Below, piece by piece: positions 1 through 10,772 of a stretch of DNA of 64,000 nt (position 1 is its first letter; the number at the start of each line of letters is the position of its first letter). This DNA is from Cryptomeria japonica (lineage: Eukaryota; Streptophyta; Pinopsida; Cupressales; Cupressaceae). A model generated the notes under the pieces. The model was not told the origin of the DNA, did no database searches, and was given only the letters and a program-made list of their open reading frames with translations. The position numbers and the translations under genes are program-made. The DNA is taken from assembly GCF_030272615.1 (NCBI RefSeq), contig NC_081406.1, forward strand, positions 114,545,783 through 114,609,782, read 5' to 3'.

Positions 1-2705
1 GACCTGGCCTACAAAATAATGAAGAAGGGAATGAAAGTAGACTTGTGTGAAGTTTTACTGAAGAATTTGTTTGAGAACCTGAACACAATAAGGAAGCCGA
101 AGAAGAACAACTCGAAAAATACACTAAAGTTTGGTTCACTTCTCGTATGCATGTTTTTCTACTTTGAGAAGTTCTTTCCCTCAGTCGGTAAAGTGGTATG
201 GGAGCTACACTGACCTATCACCCATCAGATCAATGACTTCATCAAGAAGTTAGGTGATAACTTTAATGATATCATGGATGATTACTTCAGCAAGTTCCAA
301 GAGAAAATGCACAATAGGTACCAGATTCCACCATAGCTGGTAGAAAAATACAAGGATAATATATGTTTTGAGGTAGACACTGATTATTGTTATGTGAATG
401 TTGTTGAACCGAGGACTCAATCGTTGCAACCAATAGGTTATGAGATTGATTATGATATTACATAGCAGCAAATTGATGCCTATTTATCATTGCCAAGGCA
501 TGCAACTGAACTAAGGTATGGAACCTATGAAGAGGTGAAGGAAAAAGTAAAAATGAGCATTGTAGTACCTAAGGCTACAAGAAAAGCTACAAAAATGATA
601 AAGGTTTTATCTAAGAAATTTGGAGAAGAATCCTCCTCTACACCTATCAAAGGCAATCTTGCCATTACTGAAGAGGAATCAGAAGCTCAAGAGGTAGCAA
701 TAACATTAAGTACAGAGTTGCCTAAGGGTAAAGTTCTGAAAAGAAAGAAACAGGACATTTCAAAGGCCCTACCGATTCCACCAACAAAGAGACCCAACAC
801 TAGAGCATCAGCTGCATCACCAAGTAAGAAACAAAAGAGTGTTACTACACCCAAGGTAACCAAGACCTATAAGAAATCTACACGGAGACTCATTTTGGAA
901 AAAGAGTCAAGTGATACAGAATCTGATGATGCAAATAAATTTCAGATTGTGAAAAGCAAAAAGGTAAATATTCATAGTGTAGAAAACTTTTGTTCCCATC
1001 TTAAAGAGTATGGTGGATTTGCAGGATTTAGATATGTTAAGTATGAGACTAGGAATAATGATGAGAAACGACAAATTGAAGAAGCTATCATCTGTACACT
1101 TCTAAAGTTTCGGCTAGCTCCATTAGAACTAGCAAAGTCACTTCCGAGTGAATTATACTTACATATTGATAACAAATGGAAATATGCAATGGACTCAGAG
1201 AGACAAATAAGAGAAAGAAGTCTAGTCCATCTATTTCCTGATATGTCTATAGCATAAATCAAGGAGCATTTGACCACATACAATTCTAAATCTCTTGTCA
1301 AATAGAGAGCCTTAAAATTGATGAATGGGCTATACATAGATGTGGAGAATGAGACAAAAGCCAAGTGGCAGGAGATCTTCAAACAGAAGGATGTCGGTGA
1401 ACAATCTCAAATTGAAATTGTTGATGTCATCGAGCAAGGTCCAGACCCAGTTGACACTATTCAAATTGATGAAGATGTAATGGATGAAGCAGCACCAAAA
1501 TAGGAAATGATTGAAGGCACTACCTAAGCAAAACTTGTATCTAGTGAATCTATCTTAGAACAAGTTCAACCTTATCCACCGGTGAAGCCACCTATCTCAA
1601 CTGAAGCTCCCAAGGACACAGAGCAAGGCACTAAAGGTAACAAATCTAAAGCAGTAGAAGATACAACCAAAGATCAGACGTCTCAAGCACCGTCGAGCAC
1701 TGCAAATGTTACAGCTAAGACCCCTAGCACCAAGACACTAAAGGGCACTACAACTACAACAAGAACCGACCAAAGTGTTGCATCTACCGAGCACCCTACT
1801 GAGGATTAGCAAGCCTCACAAGAACTTGTCTTAGTGCCATCGACCAAAGGAAAATAAAGGAAGGTGAGAAAGAATAGTTTCAAATTTGACTTGTCTAAAC
1901 CGATAGTGTTGCCCAATGTAGACATCTCCAAATTGAAAGGGCAAGCACTCACTGAATTCGGTGAACTATGCAAAGAAAAGGCCGAACAGGAGAAGCAACT
2001 GGCCATACAAAAGAAGAATAAAGTACTTCAGAAGGTTAAGACACTACTAACAGAAATGCTACCTTCAGCTACAGTATCAATCGATGCAGCCATCCATATT
2101 CGATTGGATGAACTCCTAAATCAGATTGAGACATCTAGAGTAGATGCATCCGAATACTTGAGCAAACTAAAAGACAAGGAGCTAACTGCTAAAATGATAG
2201 AGGAAGTACGAAAATCCATTGTTGTTGGCAAGGTAAAGCTTGTCAAATTCATTGTTGAGTTGTCCCCTAAACTCAAGCATATTGTTTATTTATTCTAGAA
2301 ATTGTGTACATTTTCCTTATTCATTAAAGATATCAAAAATAAAGCTGATGCAATTGAGAAAGAGATCACTGATCTCTCAACTAAGTTGACCACCAAGCCT
2401 AATTTAGTTCAAAATTTTTATACAAAGCTTCAACAGCTCATGGTGCAATAGTTAGAGCTCAGGAATGAAGAGCATAAAATCAGGATGGACATAATGACCC
2501 TTCAGACATGATCAACAGAGCTACATGCCTATCAACCACACAAGAGGGAAGCATTCTTGATGGCTTAATATCACTCTTAGCTGATATTCAAGCACAAAAT
2601 TCATTAATGGAGAGTCTAAAGGATTCACTCTTAGTCACCCTCACCGACGCCCGGACCAAGAATAAGTCTATTTTTGATTAGTTACCACCTCCGGATGGAA
2701 ATTAA
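1..2705 (+). pseudogene. ORF2-type accessory protein of element F, broken, N-terminus outside window
   Basis: I do not recognise a named domain. One reading frame runs from base 1 to about 2500 with about ten in-frame stops (for example 211, 1255, 1501, 1525, 1807, 2296) and no frameshift until near 2550; the end is read in another frame to a stop at 2703-2705. The order is a hydrophobic N-terminal part (KFGSLLVCMFFYFEKFFPSV), a block with VVEPR and PIGYE, a Lys/Ser/Thr-rich linker (about 560-900), a second helical block (about 1000-1250, ending in HLFPDMS), an acidic Thr/Pro-rich part, and a coiled-coil-like C-terminal region (1864-2500). Each block except the last aligns with ORF2 of element E. 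F is the longer version, because E is cut off after its Lys/Glu region. The function is unknown; a structural or nucleic-acid-binding role in the retroelement particle is only a guess. Confidence 0.75.
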
Positions 2706-3032
2706 GTTTTTGATGTTTGTCAAAAAGGGGGAGTAATACTATATTTGGAGAGTGATATAGTTTTGGTAACATAGTTTTGAGTATTGTATACAAGGGGAGT
2801 ATACCGAGCAGAATATACAGAGCATTCAAAGCACAAGCACATAACAAAACCAAACATGCAAAATTCAGAGTTATATACAAAATAATGACAAGGGGAGTAT
2901 ATCTGCATATACTATTTCATTGACTATTGTATATATTGACGAGTGTAGTCATTTTGCAAATATATAGTTTTTGAGTTATGACTTTGAAAGTAGTTTTTGT
3001 CAAACATCTCAACTAATGTCAAAAGGGGAGAT
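2706..3032 (+). other. 3' untranslated region of F with repeated polypurine tracts
   Basis: No reading frame is seen here. Purine tracts with a GGGGAG core recur near 2721-2733, 2793-2800, 2891-2900 and 3019-3031. The last one lies directly against the 3' LTR and is the expected primer for plus-strand synthesis. Short sequences such as GAGTATACC and ATATACAG recur between them. Confidence 0.6.
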
Positions 3033-4200
3033 TGTTACTACTTATCAAATTGTCATTAGTTTTATATTCAAAGTCATACTATATATTCTAGTTGGTTAGT
3101 ATTACCGATTCATGCAGTCGGTACACACACAGAAGTATGAACAGTCTAGTCGGTTACAGAAGAAAGCAATCATAGAATGCAGTATTCATCGAGCTGTTTA
3201 CCGAGTATTGTTTCATGGCTACCAAGCAGTAAAATTAACTCACTGAGTTAATATTCACTGAGTGAAATGTTTTACCAGATACATTGAACCTGGACATGCA
3301 CATGAAAACGTGTTACAAGATCGAGGCACATCTAACCGTTATTACATTAGAAATTGCACTAGAAGATTGTGTATGATTGCAAGGTCAATCTAACCAATGA
3401 AATATTTTGTTTAGTTATTCATTTGAGGAATATTTTTTGTAAGATTGAAGCAATGAATTAGATCACCGCTATAAGAAATCTATTTATACACCATGGGAAG
3501 AGAGAAATGAAAGTGTATGAGTGTATGTGTGTGTATGTATGAAGGAAGACTGTTACAGAGACACAAAGAGGTCACTGAGAAGGTTATCAGTGAACAGTCA
3601 AAGAACAGAGTAAACAGAAGGGTTTACCGAGTTACAATATGGGTTGCCGAGGTATGCTTCAAGCTAGGTAATCTTATTCTGAGCACATAGAATCTACTAT
3701 AACATTTCAGATGTAAAGTTGCAGATATTTGTAAAGTCTTATTGTAATATTTTGAAGTTGAAAGAGATACCTTTAACAGGGTAAAAGACTCTAACCAAGA
3801 CTATAAATTGTAAATCCTCTAACCAGGTGCAACATTTATATAGTGTTGTGAAATCCTTTAGTAAGGTAGATCTAACAGATCTTATTACTCCTAACAGGGT
3901 AAGCTATCAGAAATAGCTAAATGTAGCTCTAACCGAGCAATCTTTATTATTGCAATAGTGAAGTTGTGGGTGCCATCCCCACCGTAGTTTTTTTCTCTAA
4001 CCAAGAGTTTCTGCATGACCAAAATATATGTTTTATGGAGTGAATCATGTATGATTGTTATCGGTTTGTTTTAACTTTATTTTATGTTACTGCACTATTA
4101 TCTTTATGCATAATAGTAAGGTTATTATTCAAGAAAGGTTTTGAAGTACTGATTTACCCCTCCCCTCTCAGTACATTAGCTTTCCATATTGGGCCTAACA
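3033..4200 (+). repeat. 3' LTR of element F
   Basis: The LTR begins TGTTAC directly after a polypurine tract and ends CCTAACA, giving the inverted ends TGTTA...TAACA. The sequence to its right is interrupted element B. Near the 3' end is a C-rich block (CCCCTCCCCTCTCAGT) resembling the C tracts in the LTRs of C and E. The middle holds several copies of a CTAACMRGG-like motif (3775-4015). The matching 5' LTR is outside the window. Confidence 0.8.
3481..3490 (+). promoter_or_regulatory. Probable TATA box of the F LTR promoter
   Basis: The sequence TATTTATACA lies about 450 bp into the LTR, where the U3/R boundary is expected. Transcription would start roughly 30 bp downstream. This is inferred from motif and position only. 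Confidence 0.5.
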
Positions 4201-4671
4201 AACCTCACCTTCATCTTTCCTTATACACTGGTGTCTAATACCAAACCTATTGATGCATTCCCTCACCAAGTTTGGACAAATGATCGCTAAAGGAAAGGCT
4301 ACAACTTCCACCAAACAACTATTTTCTATGTCAATCATGAATGGTTCTGACATTTGACTCTTTAACCTCTCTAAGAGATCACCCATGTTAAAATCTCTTA
4401 GGGCAGTGTAACTGAATTCAGGATGCACATATTCTAGACTAGCAGCATTTTCGAATAAATGAAATGCAGACTTCACTTTCACTAACTCAGCCATTAAAAT
4501 ACAATTCCTCAAGTAGGAAAAAAACCAGAAGTAAAAGCCAACAGGGAAAATGGAAGAACTGAACTCACCTTGTGCCAACAAATTCTTGAAATCCCTGTGC
4601 TTGTAAAATTTTTTACCTCTTTCCACCTCCAGCACCTGATAAAAAACTGGATGAGTTGTTGGTAAAATCAT
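4201..4671 (-). pseudogene. N-terminal part of the LTR-encoded protein of B, 3' LTR copy
   Basis: This frame is the counterpart of the 5' LTR frame at about 53575-53935. It shares the blocks FHLF.NAASLE, FNMGDLLERLKSQMSEPFM and NRF.IRHQCIRKD. It is open for about 157 codons and is then cut by the insertion of element F. A further piece (4613-4828) in another frame contains SEVTEVKRL and probably belongs to the same gene after a frameshift. Function unknown. Confidence 0.6.
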
Positions 4672-5293
4672 CTCTTATAATGGTTCCATATATCAAGTTT
4701 AAATTCATTGAGAAACAAATTTGCCTCACATATGCCAAAGATTTTGATATGACAAGCATTAAATGCAATCTCTTAACTTCTGTCACCTCACTCATTCCAC
4801 TCATTGCAACTATTTTGACGCATGTCATTAACTTAACTTTCCATGATTACAAACATCCAATCATGTGCCTTGAAAGAGTCGGTGTTAGCTATTGTCTTTG
4901 AAAGAAGAGTCTTAGGCATTCAAAATGAATCATAATATACCCTTATTTAACCCCACGAACCCATTAAACATAAAGGTTCAAGTAAGTTCACACATGTTCA
5001 ACCATGTTTATGTATTTATCAAGAAAGACTCCCGACTATGTTGAAAAGAAAGGAGAAATAACCAATTTGAACAAAAACAAAAAGTTCAAGGAAATTCATG
5101 ATGGTTCAAATAGGTTCACACAAGTTCAATAAGGTACACATTTTACAAACTGTCGACCTTACATTTAAATACAAGGATAGAAATTACCATAGAACTAACT
5201 TTCCCAAAATGAACCTTGATCATGACATGAACTAGAACACAAAAATTGAAAGACGATGACAAAACCTAGGATATAAGCAAACTTTTGCCAACA
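4201..5293 (-). repeat. 3' LTR of element B, partial
   Basis: On the minus strand this begins TGTTGGCAAAAG at 5293 and runs left until element F interrupts it at 4200. It matches about 53575-54657 nearly base for base, with scattered substitutions and small indels. Only about 1.09 kb of a 4.75-kb LTR is in the window. Confidence 0.85.
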
Positions 5294-5455
5294 TCAGCTC
5301 TGACTGGAGACTGGATTTCATGCCTTAAATATAGAGAACTTGAAACTATGGTTCTGCATAACTAAAACTAAGGAAGGGATAAACAAACACAAAAACAAGA
5401 CAAAAACAAAAAGAAACAACAAAAACTATATACAAAGGACGAACAGCTTCAGAAC
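5294..5455 (-). other. 3' untranslated region between pol and 3' LTR of B
   Basis: The stretch is T-rich on the minus strand and has no reading frame. The bases just before the LTR are not strongly purine-rich, so the plus-strand primer is not obvious. Confidence 0.5.
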
Positions 5456-6640
5456 CTATAAAGCTTGAGATCTTGCCCATTGTATGACAAGGGAAAGATC
5501 ACACCATTAGAATATGAGAGCTTTAAATAATTTGGTCCTAGTACCTAATGAATCTTGAAGGGGCCCTTCCATAGAGAATCAAATTTTCCATGTGCACCTT
5601 TTGGCTCCCTACGCTTATCCCACAAAAGGACCTCGTCACCCTCCATGAACTTCTGAGGCTTTGCCTTTTTGTTAAATATTTGTTTGACATGAGCTTGATG
5701 CAGAGTTATTTTGTCAACCAATTATACTCTTTCCTCCTCTAACTTGGTGAGATACATAATCTGCTTCTCAATAGAATCGTTGAAGAGTTGATCCTCAATC
5801 TTGATCTAAAGTTCGGAAGCAACCAATTCCAATGGCAACGTCACTTGGGCTCCAATCTCATATACTAATTCAAAGGGTGCCATACCAATTTCTCTCTTTG
5901 GAGTTATCCGATCAGCCCACAGAGATTCATAAAGATGTTTATGCTAGGTTTTTGTATTCTCATCAACCAATATTTTCTTTATATTGACCAAGTTTTTATT
6001 ACTTGACTCAGCCTAACCATTTCCCTATGGATAGTAATCAGATGAATGCACTCAAGATATGCCATGATCATACCAAAACATCATTAACTCCTGAGAAGTA
6101 AAATATGAAGCATTATCTATCACTATTCTTTGTGGCACACTAAAAGGAACCAATATGTTGTTCTTCAAAAAATCACAAACCACCTCTGTGGTTGTTCTCT
6201 TGGTTGGTATAGCCTCGACCCATTTGGTAAAATAATCGGTTGTTGTCAATATGTATGAATGCCCTACACTTAATGAAGGATTCACTAGACTAATAAAATC
6301 AAGACCCCATTGCTTAAAAGGTTCCTCTACAACAACTGGCTTCAAAGGAAGAGCCACTAATTGAGGTCTCCCAGTAAACATCTTACACTTTTCACATTCT
6401 GCAACCCATCTATATGCATCCCTGAACATGCCAAACTGATAGAAACAACTTCAAAGAATTTTAAATGCAGTAACAGTTGAGGAAAAATGTCCACTGCAGG
6501 CCTCATTATGATATGCATGCAATAACTTTTGTTGTTGCTCTTTATCTACACATCGCAAATAAGTACCATCTAAGCCCTTCTTATACAAAATATCCTTCCA
6601 GATTACATATTATTTTTCCTTAAGTTTAAGATTCATTTTC
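5456..6640 (-). pseudogene. Integrase of element B (end of pol), broken
   Basis: The zinc-binding region reads HNEACSGHF followed by AECEKCK near 6380-6500. The catalytic core has QWGLDFI (first Asp, about 6310), VIDNASYF (second Asp, about 6110) and, after stops, AESSNKN with the conserved Glu (about 6005). A C-terminal region continues to about 5456 with DEVLLWDKRREP and GVIFPLSYNGQDLKL. The open part at 6052-6429 covers the core, and several in-frame stops break the rest. Integrase joins the element's cDNA to the host chromosome. The family is clear; activity is not possible as it stands. Confidence 0.9.
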
Positions 6641-7252
6641 TCTTTAATAGAGAGATTCCTCGGACAGCTAACATAAGTCAAATAATATGCTACATCAGAA
6701 AACTAGGGGGCTTGTAAACCAACAAACAAGGTTAATGGAAATTCTTCCTCTTTTTCTACATTGTTTTTTGCAATCAATTTGGACAATCCCTTACCTCTCA
6801 CCAATTTTGTAGGACATATATCTATATAATACTCTTGAATTTTGGTCACCCATGTAGCCCTCTTATTAAGTCCAACTTCTTGCTGGGTTAAGATGCTCTG
6901 AATCGCAGTATCTAGAATGAATACCATAGAGAATGAGAGTGCAGAAAGTAATATCTGAATTTCTTCACAACCTTAATAACTGTGAAATCTTTCTTTTCAA
7001 AAAGTGAATAATTAAGCTCGTGTTTCTTGAGAGGAACACTCATAAATGTAATAGGTGCTTCAACTCATGCATCATCTTTTTACAATAGGATCCTAGACAT
7101 TGTGTGCTCTAATGCATAGCAATACACAATAAAATATTTTTTTAAATTTGGATTGATAAGAGTAGGAGCCTTAGCAACTGAACTTTTAACTCTTTCAAAT
7201 GCTTCCATATCCTCTTCAATCCATTTGAAAGGATTTTTTTTTCTCATCAACC
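6641..7252 (-). pseudogene. RNase H region of element B pol, after the copia insertion point
   Basis: This continues the RT/RNase H polyprotein cut at 45589. It starts with RLMRKKNPFKWIEED, then EAFERVKSSVAKAPTLINP and YFIVYCYALEHTMSRILL, the usual connection into Ty3-type RNase H. Further down lie HELNYSLFEKKD and LDTAIQSILTQQEVG. Several stops are present. Together with 45589-46650 it makes one RT-RNase H unit, so B has two RNase H domains: this one and the archaeal type at 46824-47290. Confidence 0.85.
7248..7252. repeat. Target-site duplication CAACC of copia C, left copy
   Basis: CAACC stands directly before the LTR start TGTTAGG at 7253. The same five bases follow the right LTR at 45584-45588. 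Element B's reading frame continues across the pair. Confidence 0.9.
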
Positions 7253-8304
7253 TGTTAGGTCCCAAAGACAACTGAGAGGGGGGGGTGAATTAGTCGTCAA
7301 TTAATTTCAAACCAACACTAACTTAACCAAACTTAATGCATAATACCAGTAAACCAAACTTTATGCCAGTAAACAGTTTTAATAGTTAATTGCAATGTCA
7401 GTAAAGTTTAATGCATGAAACCGAAAGGCAAATAACACCCACAACACATAACACAAATATTTGTACGTGGAAACCCTGTAAGGGGAAACCACAGTGGGAA
7501 ACCTTACCCACAATCAGATGATACTACTGTAGATAGTATGTGTGTACAATATGGTGTCTGCACATGCAGAAAGGCCAACTGCCTAGAGCTCACTGCTCAA
7601 TCACAAAATGGGAGTCACACTGACTACAATTGGATGGTTAAATCCAATGACAATGTACTGCTCAAAATAACATCATGATATGCTGGATTCAGTACTGGTT
7701 AAGTTCTGTTTGCCTTCTTCAAATCCTCCTTGAATCTTAAATGATGTCTACGTTTATAACTCTACTTATATTCGCATATACCTTATTATATTCCCTTTTT
7801 CACTCTCACTTCATAATCTCACAAATGAGATCTTACATTTATACCAAAACCTAAGACCAAATGTGTAGGTCAGATCACTAAAGATATTACAATAAAATCA
7901 ATTACAAATGAATCAATATGTGATGCATTATGTCGACTTAATGAATTTACAATAATAACAAATCATCTCCATAATGTGTCATACTGATCTGGAATGGATA
8001 ATGCTTGTCGGTGCATAAACTAGACCTATTTGCCAGTAACAACAAATATGCAAACCCAATTAGATCAATGACCAAATCACCAAAACAAAGTGTCCAAACA
8101 ATGTCTTCCACATAACCAAGTATTATCCAAGTCATCCTTAATGTTGGTGAACAATATATCCTACCAGTGAACCAGATATTGGTGATTGTGTATAAGTCAC
8201 TGAACATGCCGGTGAACATAACCAAGAATCTCCAAGTGTTGAAAGGTATTGACAAGTGTTGACATCAATCACAAAACCAGTGCAATACATCCAAAATACT
8301 AACA
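7253..8304 (-). repeat. 3' LTR of copia C
   Basis: The LTR begins TGTTAG at 8304 on the minus strand and ends CCTAACA at 7253. It matches 44530-45583 along its length (1052 against 1054 bp) with scattered substitutions. It contains a run of G near 7276 (C on the coding strand) close to its end. Confidence 0.95.
7837..7843 (-). promoter_or_regulatory. Probable TATA box in C 3' LTR
   Basis: The minus strand reads GGTATAAATGTAAG here, about 460 bp into the LTR. The same motif is kept in the 5' LTR at 45116-45122. Confidence 0.45.
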
Positions 8305-8682
8305 ATCTCCCCCTTTGGCATTGATGGCAACACAAGATGGAAAAACCATCTAAGTGCCAAAACATAAATGCAAAAAACCAAAAACCAACAATCTCCCAAA
8401 GAGATCATTAACCAGAAATGAAAATATAGCTACAGAGACAAACAATCTCTCCCCCAATGAATAATCTCTCCATAGTGTGTTTTTTTATAGATATCTCTCC
8501 CCCTTTGACATCAAATGTCAAAGGAATACAAAAACTAGATTCAAACAATTCATAGAACTCATTACAAAATACCAACTTTTCAATTTATCCAACTACTCCC
8601 CCTGAGATGTATCTCTCCTCATCAAAGCCAAAAAAAAGAACCCTCTACTAATTCTATCGGTTTGATGCCAAGCATCAACTAT
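8305..8682 (-). other. 3' untranslated region of copia C with repeated polypurine tracts
   Basis: No reading frame is supported. On the minus strand four G-rich tracts with GGGGGAG occur near 8594, 8499, 8447 and 8308. The last reads CCAAAGGGGGAGAT and touches the 3' LTR, so it is the likely plus-strand primer. Confidence 0.7.
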
Positions 8683-9297
8683 CTAAGTCTCTACTGATGG
8701 GGGTATAACCCCAAGATACTCTCTAAGATATTCAAAAGTTTCCTTAGGAAAAGGCTTAGTAAAAATATCTGCAATCTGCTCTTTAGTATTCACATAAACC
8801 AATTTCACTTCTTTTGCTTCAACATTCTCTTTCAGAAAATTGAATTTGATAGAAACATGTTTAGTTTTTGAGTGAAATACCAGATTATTAGATATATCAA
8901 TTGCTGCCATATTATCACAGTAACTGATTATAGGTTCTTTTCATTTTACCTTTATGTCCTTCAATGTTTTCTTAATCCATAATATCTGGGTACAATTAGT
9001 TGTTGTTGTAACATATTCTGATTCTATTGTTGAGAAAGATGTGCAACTCTATTTCTTGCTCAACCAAGAAATTAATCTTCTACCAAGAAAGAATGCTCCA
9101 CCGGTGGTTCTCTTTTTCTCATCTACATCTCATGCCCAATTTGCATCTGTGTATGCATATAAATCAAAATTTTCATCTTTAGGATACCATAAACCAAGAT
9201 TTGTTGTGCCTTGTAGATACCGAAATATCCTTTTCACTGCTGATTAATGATTTTCTTTAGGATTACTTTGAAATCTTGAAACAATACATACTACATT
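8683..9297 (-). pseudogene. RNase H end of copia C pol, broken
   Basis: On the minus strand the frame reads VKRIFRYLQGT, then LYAYTDANWA (catalytic Asp), TIESEYV (catalytic Glu), YCDNMAAI (catalytic Asp) and VNTKEQIADIFTKPFP. This is the Ty1/copia RNase H with its usual C-terminal end. Three stops lie within about 200 codons. The domain removes RNA from the RNA-DNA hybrid during reverse transcription. Its N-terminal neighbour is at 40931, on the other side of element A. Confidence 0.92.
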
Positions 9298-9302
9298 CAT
9301 AA
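9298..9302. repeat. Target-site duplication CATAA of element A, left copy
   Basis: CATAA stands directly before the LTR start TGATGCTC at 9303 and is repeated after the right LTR at 40926-40930. Copia C's frame (TRPDIM, then NVVCIVS) closes up when A and one copy are removed. Confidence 0.9.
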
Positions 9303-10755
9303 TGATGCTCTGCAAAATGGACAAAGGTTAGACTAGAACCTGTGGTCATATAACACACAAAAACAACAAGAAACCAAGATCAAAGTTAGTGTTATTTAGC
9401 CAAAGATTAATCTAAGCAGGCGTATCAAAAGAGACTAAAAACATGATAAAGAATTTAACTATGGAAGTAAATACCACAAGACATCTCCAAATGTCTTTTA
9501 ACATGCTCTTAGCTCCTTCTCCTTTATTCATCTCCTCTCCAAGTTCCAAATTAGTATAGCTCTTAGCAGCTTTTTGCACTATGAATGCTTATGGAGGTTC
9601 AAGATTGAAATGTTTTAACTATGCTATGCAAGTGTAAAACAAACTTAATTAGACATGGTATGAAAATGAACTAAGATTTATTTTAGTCCAAAATGACAAT
9701 ATATGTGATTTATGCTAAATGCTCTCTAAAATTCACTATAGGTTAAATGCATATAAGTTTTTAGGATCATGGCTAAGAATGTTAAATGCTTGAGGATTAG
9801 AAAATGAGGAATGTGAGCTCTATTTATAAGAAAAATGGAGCAATGGATGGTTGAGATTGAGTAATCTCAACAAAGGTCAGGATTGAATGATATTCAATCC
9901 ATGTGAGGGCTTTCAACCCAATCCAAAGATGACAAGTGTCAACATGAGAGGGGTTTAGAGGAGAGAGAATAAGCATTAAATGCTTGACATAACCTGAGAG
10001 TTAACCTGGGAGTTAAGGTCAAGGTTGGGTTGAATGGATAAATTCTTTATTCAAAGAATAAAGCTTTTATCTAGTGGATAAATTCTTGTGCAAAGATTAA
10101 AGGGATAACCATGGTCAAAGTAATAAATGCTTGAGGAGACACATGAGTCACATGAGGGTTGAGTTAAGAGTTAACCATAAATAGTCATGTAAGAGCCATT
10201 AGTGGTTTAGAAGACTTTAGAGGTTAGCTTGTTGAACACATAAAGCATTAAATATTTTTCAAAGACTTTGGAGTCTTTGAGAAGTGACTTCAAGTTGCTT
10301 AGGATTGTGACAATAATTAGGGGATGGATTAGGTTAATTAGGAAGGGGTTAGAAGAATCTAGAAGGGGTTTAGGAGTGCAAGTGGGTTTGGTGGGTGAGG
10401 GAAAATAGGATTTTATTAAAATTAAAATTCATTTATTTCAATAAATGTGTGCAAGTTGCATTTATAGGAAAATGCAAGTGGGGGCGATTTAATGATTTAA
10501 ATAAATATTTTCTTTAATTTATTTGAAAGAAGAAAGGGGATTAAATTGAATAAATAGGATTTATTCATTTAAATGATTGTGAATTTCATTTAATGAATTA
10601 ATTAAAATAAATTGAATAATTTATTTAATTAATAGGAGAATGTTTGAAGATGAATTAATTAAATATTAATTTAATTAATTGATGGCTAGTGGATTTTTAA
10701 TCAAATAAATATCAAATATTCATTTAATTAAAATGGACAGATTTATGTGACTACA
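9303..10755 (-). repeat. 3' LTR of element A
   Basis: On the minus strand it starts TGTAGTCACATAAATC at 10755, right after a polypurine tract, and ends GAGCATCA at 9303, next to the CATAA duplication. The part 9755-10755 is shared with the 5' LTR; the part 9303-9750 is not, except for the last 60 bp or so. It is AT-rich with repeated TTAATTAA-like stretches near 10600-10740. Confidence 0.9.
9819..9832 (-). promoter_or_regulatory. Probable TATA box in A 3' LTR
   Basis: The minus strand reads CTTATAAATAGAGC. The same motif is kept in the 5' LTR near 31076-31087. Transcription would start about 30 bp further left. Confidence 0.6.
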
Positions 10756-10772
10756 TTTGCCCCTCTTTGAGA
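10756..10772 (-). other. Polypurine tract of element A
   Basis: The minus strand reads CAAAGAGGGGCAAA directly before the LTR. This is a typical plus-strand primer and fixes the orientation of the element as minus. Confidence 0.85.

Larger units (their letters stand above)
1..4200 (+). mobile_element. Element F: partial LTR retrotransposon carrying ORF2, 3' LTR present
   Basis: This is the right part of an LTR element whose left part lies outside the window. It holds a long broken reading frame (1-2705), a 3' untranslated stretch with purine tracts, and a 3' LTR (3033-4200). The sequence just right of 4200 matches the interior of the LTR of element B (compare 53575 onward), so F is inserted in B's 3' LTR. 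The encoded protein is related to ORF2 of element E. No gag or pol domain is visible in the part present. The target duplication cannot be tested because the left end is missing. Confidence 0.85.

Noticed and set aside
8954-9247. Plus-strand open frame of 97 codons
   Set aside because: It is the antisense of the copia C RNase H, whose motifs are clear on the other strand.
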